From NCBI GenBank assembly GCA_015056145.1, contig SVGY01000003.1:62001-126000 (forward strand): DNA of 64,000 nt, given 5' to 3'. Source of the stretch: Clostridiales bacterium. Lineage in GTDB: Bacteria; Bacillota; Clostridia; Christensenellales; Aristaeellaceae. The translations under genes were made by a program, and so were the position numbers. This document shows, piece by piece, positions 16,210-26,100 of the stretch (position 1 is its first letter; each line of letters starts with the position of its first letter). The notes beneath the pieces were generated by a model. The model did not search any database, was not told the origin of the DNA, and was given only the letters and a program-made list of their open reading frames with translations.

Positions 16210-16950
16210 ATGAGGGAAAAGGGAATGCTTCCGCTGCTGGCGTTGTTGCTGTTGGGGCTGTGGTTGAAGACCTTCCCTCAGGGGAATGCCCAGCTGCTTC
16301 AGGGACATGTGCCTGTTAGCTATGTTCAGGAGAGCAAAAAGGATCAGGCCCGGCGGGCGAATGTACCGGAAGGACTGTGGATATGGATTGACATCCACCA
16401 GAAGACCCTTACGCTCTACGAGGGCACGGAAGTGAAGAAACGATATCCCGTTGCAACCGGCGCCTGGGAAACGCCCACGCCCATTGGCTGTTACTATATC
16501 ACCCACCGCTTTGCAGGGCAGCTGGGAGGCTTTGGCACAAGATTTCTGGGGCTGAATGTGCCTTGGGGGCAGTTTGGCATTCACGGCACCAATAAGCCAG
16601 GCAGCATCGGCAGCAACGCAAGCCACGGGTGCATCCGCATGCTTGTGAAGGATTCAGAGGAACTGTATGGCCTTGTGCCCAACTGGAGCAAAGTGGTTAT
16701 CGAGGGCGGCCCTTACGGACTTTTGGACACAAGCCTGCGCACGCTGAATCTGGGCGACAGAGGAAGCCATGTGGCAGCAGTGCAACGGAGGCTTGGCGTG
16801 CTTGGGTATTATTACGGCAATGCAGACGGCGTTTTCGGGCAGGGAATGCTTTCGGCGGTGAAAGCGGCCCGAAGAGCGCTGGACCTGCCGGAGGGGGACA
16901 AGGTGGATTACGGTTTTTACAAGGCTATCGGGTTGATTTTGTTTGAATAG
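16210..16950 (+). CDS. L,D-transpeptidase (YkuD) with peptidoglycan-binding domain
   Basis: A 246-residue exported or membrane-anchored protein. A hydrophobic N-terminal segment (residues 6-18) is followed by a YkuD catalytic domain (about 56-165) with the HGTN motif near 118 and SHGCIRM near 132-138, whose cysteine is the nucleophile and histidines complete the site. A C-terminal PG_binding_1-like domain (LGDRGSHVAAVQRRLGVLGYY, about 178-245) would hold it to cell wall. It forms L,D cross-links or attaches proteins to peptidoglycan. It ends 14 nt before spoIIIAA, in the same direction, so it probably belongs to the sporulation operon and may act on forespore or cortex peptidoglycan. Confidence 0.88.
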   Translation: MREKGMLPLLALLLLGLWLKTFPQGNAQLLQGHVPVSYVQESKKDQARRANVPEGLWIWIDIHQKTLTLYEGTEVKKRYPVATGAWETPTPIGCYYITHRFAGQLGGFGTRFLGLNVPWGQFGIHGTNKPGSIGSNASHGCIRMLVKDSEELYGLVPNWSKVVIEGGPYGLLDTSLRTLNLGDRGSHVAAVQRRLGVLGYYYGNADGVFGQGMLSAVKAARRALDLPEGDKVDYGFYKAIGLILFE

Positions 16951-16964
16951 GATTGGGAGGGATG

Positions 16965-17879
16965 ATGGTGACCTGGCATGAAACGCTGGTTTTCCTTGGG
17001 CAATGCTTGCCTGCGCAGGTGGTAAAGCAACTTAAAGGCATGAAGGAAGGACAGCTGAGGGAGATAAGAGTACGGGCAGGCAATCACATTCTGTTGGAGA
17101 CGGGCGGGAGGGCGACAAGTTGCCCCGTTGTGCCAAATCAACAGCAGGTAAACCAGATTGCGGAAGCCCTCAGCGAGCATGCGCTGTATGCCCGGGCAGA
17201 GGAGATGCGCAGCGGCTTTGTTACCCTGAAGGGCGGCCATAGGATGGGCTTGTGCGGACGGGTGATCTGCCAGGGGCAGACGGTGCGGGGGCTGAGGGAT
17301 ATCAGCTCGCTGTGCGTGCGCATAGCCGGACAGTGGAGAGGCGCTGCGGACAGGCTTTTGCCCTGGCTTTGGGATGAAGGGGGCAGGATTTTTTCCACGC
17401 TGATTGTGGGCATGCCCGGAAGCGGAAAAACCACCATGCTCAGGGATGCACTGTGCCGTATCAGCGAGGGAGGAACAAGGGTTTGTGTGGTGGACGAACG
17501 CAGCGAGATTGCAGCTATGTGTGAGGGCGTGCCTCAGCTGGAGATCGGGCCCAATACGGATGTGCTGGACGGATGCAGCAAGGACGCAGGGCTACGGTGG
17601 ATGATACGGGCCATGTCCCCGCAGGTGCTCGCCACCGATGAATTGAGGGATATGGCGGAAGGCGAGGCGGTTTTGGAAGCGGTACAGAGCGGCATCAGCG
17701 TGCTGGCAACGGCACATGGCAGAAACATGGAACGAACGCTTCAGCGGGGCACGCTTGCCCCACTTGCAGATGGATGCGCCTTTGAACGCTATGTGCTGCT
17801 CAGAGAAAGCGCTGTGGGAGAAATTGCAGCGGTGTATGACGAAAAGCTGAGGCCGCTTGTCAGGGAGGAAGGCTCATGA
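16965..17879 (+). CDS. spoIIIAA: stage III sporulation protein AA, engulfment-channel ATPase
   Basis: A 304-residue AAA/secretion-type ATPase. The Walker A motif GMPGSGKTT lies near residue 150, a VVDERSEIA Walker-B-like segment near 175, and the LATDELRD and AHGRN stretches that follow are typical of SpoIIIAA. It is thought to power the SpoIIIA-SpoIIQ channel between mother cell and forespore. Several starts are crowded (ATG 16962, ATG 16965, GTG 16968); 16965 fits the GGGAGG site best among the ATGs. Its stop overlaps the spoIIIAB start as ATGA. Confidence 0.95.
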   Translation: MVTWHETLVFLGQCLPAQVVKQLKGMKEGQLREIRVRAGNHILLETGGRATSCPVVPNQQQVNQIAEALSEHALYARAEEMRSGFVTLKGGHRMGLCGRVICQGQTVRGLRDISSLCVRIAGQWRGAADRLLPWLWDEGGRIFSTLIVGMPGSGKTTMLRDALCRISEGGTRVCVVDERSEIAAMCEGVPQLEIGPNTDVLDGCSKDAGLRWMIRAMSPQVLATDELRDMAEGEAVLEAVQSGISVLATAHGRNMERTLQRGTLAPLADGCAFERYVLLRESAVGEIAAVYDEKLRPLVREEGS

Positions 17880-18397
17880 GGCTGGGCATGGCAGGGGCTG
17901 TGATATGCACACTGGCAGGCACCGCCGTGGGGGGCATGCTTCGGGAGCGAAAATACGCACGGCTGCGGCTGCTGGAAGGAGAAGCCGAAATACTGGCACG
18001 GATGAGGCTGATGCTGATGGAGGAGAGGCTGAGCATGCCCAGGCTACTGGAGGAATGTGCCAGGGCAGCGCCGGACAATCTTTTTGCAAAGCGGCTCCTG
18101 CGGGTTGGACAGTTGCTGGAAAAGCAGCCTCTTCTTTCACTGGAAAACGCATACGGAGAGGCTTGCAGGCTCTATCCGCTGACGGCAGAAAAAAAGGAAG
18201 ACCGGTATGTGATGCATCATTTTTTCCGGCAACTGGGAAGGGGTACGGCGGCAATGCGGGAGCAGGCAGCGGCCTCGGCGCTGAGAAAAGTGAAGCCTGC
18301 CCTGGAAAGCGCAGAAGAGGCGGCAAAAACCGGTGGCAAACTATCCATGCAGCTGGGGCTGCTTCTGGGCCTTGTTGTGGGGATCGCATTATGGTAG
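17876..18397 (+). CDS. spoIIIAB: stage III sporulation protein AB
   Basis: A 173-residue protein with a membrane segment at each end (about residues 4-21 and 155-172) and a helical middle, as in SpoIIIAB, which resembles the GspF/TadC family of secretion platform proteins. The order within the operon and the four-base overlap with spoIIIAA support the call. It is a membrane component of the mother-cell side of the engulfment channel. Confidence 0.92.
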   Translation: MRLGMAGAVICTLAGTAVGGMLRERKYARLRLLEGEAEILARMRLMLMEERLSMPRLLEECARAAPDNLFAKRLLRVGQLLEKQPLLSLENAYGEACRLYPLTAEKKEDRYVMHHFFRQLGRGTAAMREQAAASALRKVKPALESAEEAAKTGGKLSMQLGLLLGLVVGIALW

Positions 18398-18406
18398 GAG
18401 GAAAAC

Positions 18407-18607
18407 ATGGTACAGATCGATCTGTTGTTCAAACTGGCGGGTCTGGGCATTGCGGTTGCGGTGATCTATCAGGTGCTGGAAAGAGCGGGACGGGAAGAGC
18501 TGGGAACACTGGTAACGGTGGCAGGGCTGATCATCGGGCTGTTTCTGGTGGTGAACCTGGTGTCGGAACTGCTGAGCAGCTTGAAAAGCCTGTTTTCGCT
18601 GTATTGA
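18407..18607 (+). CDS. spoIIIAC: stage III sporulation protein AC
   Basis: A 66-residue membrane protein with two hydrophobic helices, the second including GLIIGLFLVVNLV. Length, the connecting segment with ERAGREEL, and position directly after spoIIIAB are typical of SpoIIIAC. The ATG lies 7 nt after AGGAGG. Confidence 0.93.
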   Translation: MVQIDLLFKLAGLGIAVAVIYQVLERAGREELGTLVTVAGLIIGLFLVVNLVSELLSSLKSLFSLY

Positions 18608-18610
18608 GGA

Positions 18611-18997
18611 ATGAGTTTCTGGCAATGGATAGGGCTGGCGCTGGCAGCCGCTGTTTTGTGCATGGTGGTGCGGTGTTGGCGGCCAGAGATGGCGGGCCTG
18701 TGTACCGTGGCAGCGGGGTGCATTCTGTTGCTGGCTGCGGTGGAACATGTAGAAACGCTGCGGGAGTATCTGGAGCGCATCGTCAATTTGGCGGGGCTGA
18801 AGGAAAGTTATATCTCCACCCTGGTAAAAACCCTGGGAATAGGATATGTAACGGAAATTGCCCGACAAACCTGCGAGGATCTTGGCGAAAAAGGCTTGGG
18901 GGACAAGGTTGCCATGGGCGGAAAGCTTACCATATTTGCGCTGGCGGCACCCTTGCTGGCAGAACTGCTGGAAACCATACTGCAGCTGGTACCCTGA
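18611..18997 (+). CDS. spoIIIAD: stage III sporulation protein AD
   Basis: A 128-residue membrane protein with helices near residues 4-20, 28-44 and 105-125 and the family-typical stretch LKESYISTLVKTLGIGY near 61-77, followed by EIARQTCEDLGE. It shares ancestry with SpoIIIAC and is part of the same channel complex. It begins three bases after the spoIIIAC stop codon. Confidence 0.94.
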   Translation: MSFWQWIGLALAAAVLCMVVRCWRPEMAGLCTVAAGCILLLAAVEHVETLREYLERIVNLAGLKESYISTLVKTLGIGYVTEIARQTCEDLGEKGLGDKVAMGGKLTIFALAAPLLAELLETILQLVP

Positions 18998-19008
18998 AAC
19001 GTATTGCG

Positions 19009-20130
19009 ATGATACTGATCCTGCTAATGCTTATTCCCTGGGGAAGGATACATGCGGAAGGCCTTGATGCAGGGATAGACGAGACTGTTAACGGGCTGGA
19101 TCTGACCGGGCTTTTGGATGCCATGGAGAAGCAAAGCCTTGTGGAAGGCGATGGGCGGGAAATGCTCAAGGAGCTGGCTTCCGGCAGGACGGTTTTGCAG
19201 CCGGAGGCGGTGCTGCGCTGGGTGGGAGAAGAGGCTGTGGGGATTTTTATTTCCAGCCTGTGGCGCATGACCCGGCTCATGGTGCCCGCATTGCTGACGG
19301 CCACGGGAGAACAGCTTTTTCTGAAGCGGAAAAACGCCGGACTGGCGGTGCGATATGTAGGAATGGTGGCTCTGGCCGGGTTTCTGATCAGTGATCTTGA
19401 GGAATATGTGAAGCTGTGCAACGAAACGGTGGGGGAGATGGCGGGGCTTATGCAGGCTATTTTCCCGCTTCTGATCACTTTGCTGGCGGCGGTGGGAGGC
19501 ACATCCAGCTCGGCGTTTTATCAGCCTGCGGTGATGGCTGCGGCCGGCTCTATGACTACGCTGATACAGAACGTTACCCTGCCCTTTGCGGTAAGCGTTG
19601 CGGTGCTTACCATGGCAGATGGACTCAGCGAGGGCATACGCCTCAGCCGCATGCGCAGGCTGTTTCGGCAGGTAGCACACTGGACGCTGGGATTTGGCTT
19701 TACAGTATTCATCGGGGTGATGACGGTGCAGGGTGTGGGCGCAGCCGCTGTGGATGGGGTCAGTATACGCACGGCCAAATATGCCATTGATAATTTTGTG
19801 CCCGTGGTGGGCGGCATGTTTGCCGATACGGTGGATACGCTGGTAGGCTGCTCCCTGTTGGTGGAGAATGCCGTGGGTGTGCTGGGGCTGATCCTTCTTT
19901 TGGCAAAGCTGCTGCAGCCCTTATTGCAAACGGCGGCGGCAATGCTGCTCTATCGGGGCGCATCTGCCCTTATGCAGCCCATGGCAGATACTGCCCTGAA
20001 CCGTTCCCTGGGGGAGTACGGCGATGTGTTTTCCCTGTTGTTTATCATAGAACTGAGCGTAGGCGCCATGTTTCTGCTCCTGTGTGCGCAGCTGCTGGTG
20101 GTGGGAAATCTGACGGTGATGCTGAGGTGA
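19009..20130 (+). CDS. spoIIIAE: stage III sporulation protein AE
   Basis: A polytopic membrane protein of 373 residues from this start, with a signal-like N terminus, a soluble segment of about 60 residues and then seven or eight hydrophobic helices, including the TSSSAFYQPAVMAAAG segment characteristic of SpoIIIAE. The start is uncertain. The ATG at 19009 gives a signal peptide without basic residues, whereas an in-frame CTG at 18994, overlapping the spoIIIAD stop as CTGA, would add LKRIA and complete a normal signal peptide. It forms part of the feeding-tube channel. Confidence 0.92.
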   Translation: MILILLMLIPWGRIHAEGLDAGIDETVNGLDLTGLLDAMEKQSLVEGDGREMLKELASGRTVLQPEAVLRWVGEEAVGIFISSLWRMTRLMVPALLTATGEQLFLKRKNAGLAVRYVGMVALAGFLISDLEEYVKLCNETVGEMAGLMQAIFPLLITLLAAVGGTSSSAFYQPAVMAAAGSMTTLIQNVTLPFAVSVAVLTMADGLSEGIRLSRMRRLFRQVAHWTLGFGFTVFIGVMTVQGVGAAAVDGVSIRTAKYAIDNFVPVVGGMFADTVDTLVGCSLLVENAVGVLGLILLLAKLLQPLLQTAAAMLLYRGASALMQPMADTALNRSLGEYGDVFSLLFIIELSVGAMFLLLCAQLLVVGNLTVMLR

Positions 20131-20134
20131 TAAG

Positions 20135-20617
20135 GTGAAAGCCTTCGTAGTACGTCTGGTAGTGCTTTCTGTAATGTGGGCTGTGTGCGAGATGCTTCTG
20201 CCGGAAGGCAAAACGCAGCAGGCAGTACGCTTTACTGCCAGCTTGCTGGTGATGCTTTCCCTTTTGTCATTTATGGCACAGCTGATGGATGTAAAGACTG
20301 CGCCGGTTTCCTCAGGGGGGATATTCACAAAGGCGCAAGTGCCCCCTGCGAGCAAAATCTACCTGCGCTCACGAGCCAATCAAATTAGGGATTACATAAC
20401 CGCACTCTGCCTGCGGGCCGGGTATGAATCCCACATAGTGGTATACCTGACCGTGGACGGCGCACTGGAAAGGGTTGATATGAAACTGTGGACAAAGGAA
20501 GGGAACCAACCGCTCCTCAGTGGGACGGAGCTTGGGAAATGGATCGCAGAGGCATTGGGGACGAAGGAGGAAACGCTGAAAATGCAGTGGGAAGAGCCGG
20601 GGTCGGAGGGACGCTGA
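20135..20617 (+). CDS. spoIIIAF: stage III sporulation protein AF
   Basis: A 160-residue protein with two N-terminal membrane helices (about residues 5-20 and 34-52) and a soluble domain of about 90 residues that in SpoIIIAF has the ring-building fold. The GTG start follows the spoIIIAE stop by four bases and a weak GAGG site. Its 3' end overlaps the presumed start of spoIIIAG. Confidence 0.9.
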   Translation: MKAFVVRLVVLSVMWAVCEMLLPEGKTQQAVRFTASLLVMLSLLSFMAQLMDVKTAPVSSGGIFTKAQVPPASKIYLRSRANQIRDYITALCLRAGYESHIVVYLTVDGALERVDMKLWTKEGNQPLLSGTELGKWIAEALGTKEETLKMQWEEPGSEGR

Positions 20618-20961
20618 AAGGGAAAAAAGGCTTGATTTGGCTGCTGGTTGCTGTGGGGATCATCGTCCTGATTATAATGAACGGCGGGAAAAGCAGCGGC
20701 GGCATGACAGAAGAGGAGCAGCGGATTGCCCGGGTACTCAGCGCCATGGATGGCGCAGGCCAGGTGAAAGTGGCTCTGTTTTATGCAAAAGAGGCCGGAA
20801 GTTTTGCCGGCGACGGAGCCGGTCAGCCAACAGGAGCCGTGGTGGTGGCACAGGGTGCAGGCAGCATGGAGGTTCGGCTGAACCTTGTAAGAGCTGTAAG
20901 AACTTTGCTGAACCTGGAGGAAGATGCGGTTGACGTATTTTTGATGGAGGATAAGCGATGA
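20539..20961 (+). CDS. spoIIIAG: stage III sporulation protein AG
   Basis: A 140-residue single-pass protein: a cytoplasmic N terminus, a membrane helix (GLIWLLVAVGIIVLIIM) and an extracytoplasmic domain that in SpoIIIAG builds a large secretin-like ring. The start is ambiguous. The ATG at 20539 gives a 79-nt overlap with spoIIIAF; later GTG (20587) and CTG (20614, overlapping the spoIIIAF stop as CTGA) codons would give shorter and perhaps more typical N termini, and none has an ideally spaced ribosome site. It ends in an ATGA overlap with spoIIIAH. Confidence 0.87.
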   Translation: MDRRGIGDEGGNAENAVGRAGVGGTLKGKKGLIWLLVAVGIIVLIIMNGGKSSGGMTEEEQRIARVLSAMDGAGQVKVALFYAKEAGSFAGDGAGQPTGAVVVAQGAGSMEVRLNLVRAVRTLLNLEEDAVDVFLMEDKR

Positions 20962-21479
20962 AAAAAGACGATCTGTTTGAAAAAGAGAGCAGGGAAAAGA
21001 AAGCATCGCTGGTTAGACGGTGTGTGCTGGCGCTGCTAATGGGGCTCAGTGTTTTTTTGCTTCTGTTTGGGCAAAAGCTGAAAGCTAAGCCGCAGCCACA
21101 GGTTCAACCTCCGCCTGCAGTCGAAGCCACTCAGCCTCCCTTGCAGGGGAGAAGCGCCCGGGAAGCGGCATATGAGAAGGATATCAGCGCCCTGGAAGAG
21201 CTGCTGGACAGGCAGACCACGGAGGAAGCCGTGCGGACGCAGGCAGGGGAGCAGCTTGTTCGGATGGTGGAAAACCATCAGACGGAGCTTGCCATTGAGG
21301 AAGCGCTTCTCAGCGCTGGTTTCAGCCCCTGCCTTGTGGTGGTGCAGGGCGATGCCATTACCGTCACACTGGACGGGGCAGAGCTTTCCGGCACGGATGG
21401 AGTTACGATTCTATCCCTTTGTGTGGCTCACAGTGACGTTGCTGTGGAAAATATCCGCATTATGACGGTGGAACCCTGA
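20958..21479 (+). CDS. spoIIIAH: stage III sporulation protein AH
   Basis: A 173-residue protein with one N-terminal membrane helix (about residues 24-41), a proline-rich linker and a C-terminal YscJ/FliF-like domain with the alpha-beta pattern ELAIEEALLSAGF. SpoIIIAH binds forespore SpoIIQ to form the intercellular channel. As the last gene of the operon it ends 11 nt from the stop of the convergent DUF1622 gene, with no terminator visible in between. Confidence 0.93.
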   Translation: MKKDDLFEKESREKKASLVRRCVLALLMGLSVFLLLFGQKLKAKPQPQVQPPPAVEATQPPLQGRSAREAAYEKDISALEELLDRQTTEEAVRTQAGEQLVRMVENHQTELAIEEALLSAGFSPCLVVVQGDAITVTLDGAELSGTDGVTILSLCVAHSDVAVENIRIMTVEP

Positions 21480-21490
21480 AAGAACTAAAA

Positions 21491-21823
21491 TCACGGGCTG
21501 GGCTTACGCTGCCGCTTTTCCTCTTCGTTGATTTCAAAGTGAAGCAACAGGGTCAGAAGCGCCCTGAGTACAATCACTGCGCCCAGCGTAAGCAGCTCGT
21601 TCCATCCGCTTACAATCACCGAACGCAGCACTTCGCTGCCGATTTTGAACTCGAGCCCCAGCATGATGCCCTGCGCCAGCTCCAGACGGATGGAATCACG
21701 TCCCTTAAGGAAGCCCATAAGGCCCCGGAACATGCTGATGAGAATAACCACAATGCCGAGAAATTCAATAAAGTAGATGCATGCATGAACCAGTGTCTCA
21801 AAAAAATTCCGCCATATTTCCAC
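21491..21823 (-). CDS. DUF1622 family small membrane protein
   Basis: A 110-residue protein with three hydrophobic segments and the conserved family stretch LELAQGIMLGLEFKIGSEVLRS. DUF1622 proteins have no established function. The GTG at 21823 is chosen because AGGAGG lies 8 nt upstream; the upstream in-frame ATG has no ribosome site and lies inside the hemW promoter region. It is divergent from hemW. Confidence 0.8.
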   Translation of the reverse strand: MEIWRNFFETLVHACIYFIEFLGIVVILISMFRGLMGFLKGRDSIRLELAQGIMLGLEFKIGSEVLRSVIVSGWNELLTLGAVIVLRALLTLLLHFEINEEEKRQRKPSP

Positions 21824-21838
21824 CGGGCATACCTCCTG

Positions 21839-21847
21839 TGGTATAAT
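21839..21847 (+). promoter_or_regulatory. extended -10 promoter of hemW
   Basis: TG-G-TATAAT at 21839-21847 with no good -35 box, 31 nt before the hemW start. It abuts the ribosome site of the divergent DUF1622 gene. Confidence 0.6.
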
Positions 21848-21878
21848 GCTCCTGCGGAGGAAACCGCAGGAGGAAATC

Positions 21879-23030
21879 ATGGATCTACAGCTTTACTTGC
21901 ACTTTCCCTTTTGCAGGAAAAAATGTCTATATTGCGATTTTTGTTCCCATGCCGCCGGAGATGAGGAAATGCTCAGGTACTGTGCCGCCCTTGAAAAGGA
22001 GATACTCCTTATGGGGGCAAAGTATCGGGATGCAGAAGTGACCACTGTGTTCCTTGGCGGAGGGACGCCGTCCCTTGTGCCTGTGCAGGGCATGGACAGG
22101 GTGCTGGCTGCATTGCGGAGCGCATTTATCATCCGGAAGGATGCGGAGTTTACCTCGGAAGCCAATCCTGGCACACTGCGGCAGGATTGGCTGGATTGCC
22201 TGATGAAGCACGGAATGAACCGGCTTTCTCTTGGTGTGCAGGCAACTCAGGACAGGTTGCTCAAGGCCCTTGGCAGGATCCACAATTTCGATGAGGCCAG
22301 CGAAGCATTCAAAATGGCAAGAGAAGCAGGAATCCGGAATATCAACATGGATCTGATGTACGCCCTGCCCGGCCAGACGATGAAGGACTGGCAGGAAACC
22401 CTGGACACCTTCTGCGGGATGGGGCCAGAGCACATCTCTGCGTACAGCCTCATCCTGGAGGAGGGCACGCCGCTTTATGATATGGTGGAAAGCGGAACCC
22501 TATGCGTGCCCGACGATGATATGGCTGCAGAAATGTTTCTGACGGCCCGGGAAAAGCTGCAATCAAGCGGATATCAACAATATGAAATAAGCAATTACGC
22601 AAAACCCGGACGGCTTTGCCGCCACAATGCCGGCTACTGGGAGGGGGCGTGGTATCTGGGCCTTGGAGTGAACGCCCACAGCATGCTGCCTGCTGATGGG
22701 GAATACAGCTGGAAAAGGTGCTTCAATGAAGACAACACAGCCCGGTATATGGCCGCCGTCGAGGAAAAAGGCTGCGCCTGTGCCGGTGAGGAAGGCATCA
22801 GCCGGGAAGAAGCCATGTTTGAAACCATGATGCTGGGGCTGAGAATGACCAAGGGTGTGGAGGCTGCCCGTTTTTTTGCCCGCTTTGGCGCAGGACTGGA
22901 AGAAATCTGGCCCAGAGAACTTAAAAAGCTTGCAGACGAAGGACTGGGTGAATGGGAAAATGGATTTTTCAGGCTGACTTCCAGAGGTCTCCTTGTACAA
23001 AATGAAATTCTGATGCGTCTGATGAAATAA
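21879..23030 (+). CDS. hemW: radical SAM protein HemW (heme chaperone, HemN-like)
   Basis: A 383-residue radical SAM protein. The iron-sulfur motif CxxxCxxC is at residues 12-19 (C-RKK-C-LY-C), followed by the GGGTPS motif near 62-67 and the SLGVQ stretch near 108. The HemW_C domain follows. The cysteine in the fourth HemN position (CxxxCxxCxC) is F-C here (CDFC), as in many HemW proteins. Current evidence on the family supports heme delivery to membrane proteins rather than coproporphyrinogen oxidation; the role in this anaerobe is not certain. The ATG follows AGGAGG by 6 nt. Confidence 0.93.
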   Translation: MDLQLYLHFPFCRKKCLYCDFCSHAAGDEEMLRYCAALEKEILLMGAKYRDAEVTTVFLGGGTPSLVPVQGMDRVLAALRSAFIIRKDAEFTSEANPGTLRQDWLDCLMKHGMNRLSLGVQATQDRLLKALGRIHNFDEASEAFKMAREAGIRNINMDLMYALPGQTMKDWQETLDTFCGMGPEHISAYSLILEEGTPLYDMVESGTLCVPDDDMAAEMFLTAREKLQSSGYQQYEISNYAKPGRLCRHNAGYWEGAWYLGLGVNAHSMLPADGEYSWKRCFNEDNTARYMAAVEEKGCACAGEEGISREEAMFETMMLGLRMTKGVEAARFFARFGAGLEEIWPRELKKLADEGLGEWENGFFRLTSRGLLVQNEILMRLMK

Positions 23031-23124
23031 AACAATTGTAAATTCATTGACCGTGTTGGGAATTTATGTTATTATACTTTTATGTATTAGGACAGAATTC
23101 TACATGTGGGAAGGAAAGCAGGCT

Positions 23125-26100
23125 ATGTTGAAAGACCATAAGCTGATTGGCGTTTGTATTTCTCGTATTACCGACGACGAGTGCGCCGATTTTCTTCATG
23201 CACTTTTTCAGAATACCCGTGGAACCAGTTGCCGTCTGATGGTTTACAACAGCTATTCGGAAGTATATGCCGGCAATGATAAAAAACAGCTGGAAGAAAC
23301 GGTTTTTCATGCCATGTGCTTTGACAGGCTGGATGCGCTTGTGATTGCTGACCAGTGTTTCAGACACAAGGAAATCGTAGAGAAACTTATTGAAAAAGCC
23401 AAAAGCCACCAGGTTCCGGTGATTGTTCTTGAAAAAGAGTATGATGGGTGCTTTGCAGTTTTGCCGGAGTACAAGTCCGCCTATGTGGACATGGTGCGGC
23501 ATGTGATTGTACAGCACGGAGCGAAAAATCTGAAATACATGGGCGGCGTACGGGGAGAATATCATTCCGAACTGAGAAGAATGCTCTTTGAGCAGACTTT
23601 GGCGGAGTGCGGCCTGCATGCCGATGAAAACGACACGATTTATTGCGATTATTGGGAAGGCCCTGTGAAACGGCGCATTGAGCGCTGGCACGAACAGGGT
23701 AACATGCCTGATGCGTTGATTTGCGCAAACGACGTTATGGCTGCCGGAGCATGCCAGAAGCTGGCACAGCTCGGGCTGCGGGTTCCGGAGGACGTTGTGG
23801 TGACCGGCTTTGACGGCCTTGATTTTTTGCGTTACCATCAGCCCACCCTTACCACTTGCCGGCGTGATACGCAAGCCCTGGCAAGCCTCACCTTTGCAAC
23901 CATTGAAAAGGCTCTTGCAGGCGAGGAACCTTCCTCCGCCGTTGCGCCCTATGTGATGGTATCCGGCGAAAGCTGTGGCTGCCACACGGAGTTTGATATT
24001 GCTTCCCTGCGGCGTATCGCTAACGAAAGCAATGTGAAGCTGCTGGATGGCCAGATTCATGAAAAACAGGTGTTTTCTTTGTTCGGCAACGTGCTGCGCA
24101 ATACGGCGCTGCACAATCTGGACAAGTGCCTCAAACCCCAGCTGCTGGACAATTCCGTGGTGTGTATTCGGGACGACCTGATCGAATGGATTCGTTCTTC
24201 GGAATTGCAGAAGATCACCTCATCCCTTACTTCCAAGATGGTTGTCGCCTCCTCTAACGATGGCATCCTTCATGGCAAAATCAACACTCAGTTCCCGCTG
24301 GAGGAAGGATATCCCAAGCTTCCTTCTCTGCTGGAGGAAGAGCAGATGTTCCTTTTCCAGGATTTCTTTGCAGATTCGGAACTGTGCGGTTATTATGCTG
24401 TAAGAACCGACAATGTACTGGATATTTCCCAGCGGCTGCACCGTATTGTGAACGTGATGAATGGCGTGATCAGCCTGATCGTGAGCCGCCTGCGCCAGGA
24501 ATACATCAACGAAAATATGCTGGAGATGAGCTGGCGGGATTCCCTTACCGGCGTTCTGAACCTCAGGGGAATAACTGCTGTGATCAACAGCCGCTATGAA
24601 GAAATGAAAAAAGAGGGCATTGCCCTGTCCGTGCATACGCTGCCCCATTATCAGTTTATTTGCGAGAATTTTGGTCTCAGCGCTGCCGACGAGGCGGTAT
24701 GCTTCGTGGCGGAATGCCTGCGCAATACCTATCATGAAAACGCCCTCATCGCAAGAACGGAAAACGACAAGTTCATTGTAATCAACGTGGCCAGCGATAC
24801 CGCCGAAACCAGCAAGGTGCTGGCGGATGCGGAGGCCAGACTGCGCTTGACCATCGATGAGGCCAACAAACAAAACGAAAAGGGCTATTCCCTGGAACTG
24901 AACAGCGGCAGCATGGTGGCAGAATCCGGCTGGACCAACGATTTGATCAGTCTGATCAAGATCGCAGACGGCGAGCTGTATCTTAACCGCCTCAAGCAGA
25001 AGAACAGAACCGTGCTGCAGCAGCGCAAGACTGCAAGGGAAGACTACGCCCTGTTGGATCTGCTGCTGAAGAAGAACCTGTTCCAGTACCACTTCCAGCC
25101 CATCGTAAGCGCACGCACCGGCGAGATCTGTGCCTACGAGGCTCTGATGCGCACCAGCAAGGATATCGGCCTTTCTCCCATGGAGGTACTGCGCATTGCT
25201 CAGGAGCATTTCCGGCTTTACGATGTGGAGCATGCCACCCTGTACAATGTAATGGCCTATGTGGAGGACAATTTCAAGCTCTTCAAGGGCAAGCGGGTAT
25301 ATATCAACAGCATTCCCGGCTGCTCCCTCAGCGACGAGGACAGGCAGGAGTTCATTTCCCGTTACTCCCATCTGTTCCACATGTGCACCATCGAGATAAC
25401 CGAGCACAGCGAGTTTACCGATGAAAAAGAAGTACTTAACATCCGTAACCTCAACGATGGAACCAATTTCTGCCAGCTTGCCATTGACGACTACGGTACA
25501 GGTTTTTCCAATATCGTCAATCTGCTGAGGTATTCTCCCAATGTGATCAAGATTGACCGCTACCTCATTGAGGATATCCAGAACGACAGCAACAAGCAGA
25601 TGTTCGTGCGCAACACCATTGAATTTGCACGGATGAACAGTATCGCCACTTTGGCAGAGGGCGTGGAAACCTATCAGGAGCTGAAAAAGGTAATTGAACT
25701 GGGCGTGGACTACGTTCAGGGCTACTATACCGCAAGGCCTGCCCCTGAGGTGATCCAGGCCATCAACGCAGATATTTCCAGCCAAATCATTGAAGAAAAC
25801 CTGAAAAACGTCCGTATGGGCAAGGAAACCCATACCTACTTTGCCAAGAATAATGAAACCATCCGTCTGCTGGATCTGGCGCTGAAAAAGTATACCGCCA
25901 TCGAGATCCACGGCGGCAAAACCCATCTGGTGGGCGAAAAGAACCACCCCATCGGCATGGTCGTTAAAATTGGCGAGGGTTGCCAATGCACGCTGGAGAT
26001 GGAAAACGTCAACATGATGGGCCCCAACGAAACCACCATTCAGCTGGGCTTTGATGCTAAGTGCAGGCTGGTGGTAAAGGGAGAATGCACCCTGCATAAG

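Noticed and set aside
23047-23078. TTGACC and TATACT as the promoter of the EAL protein gene
   Set aside because: The spacer would be 20 nt, too long for a normal promoter, and no better pair was found.
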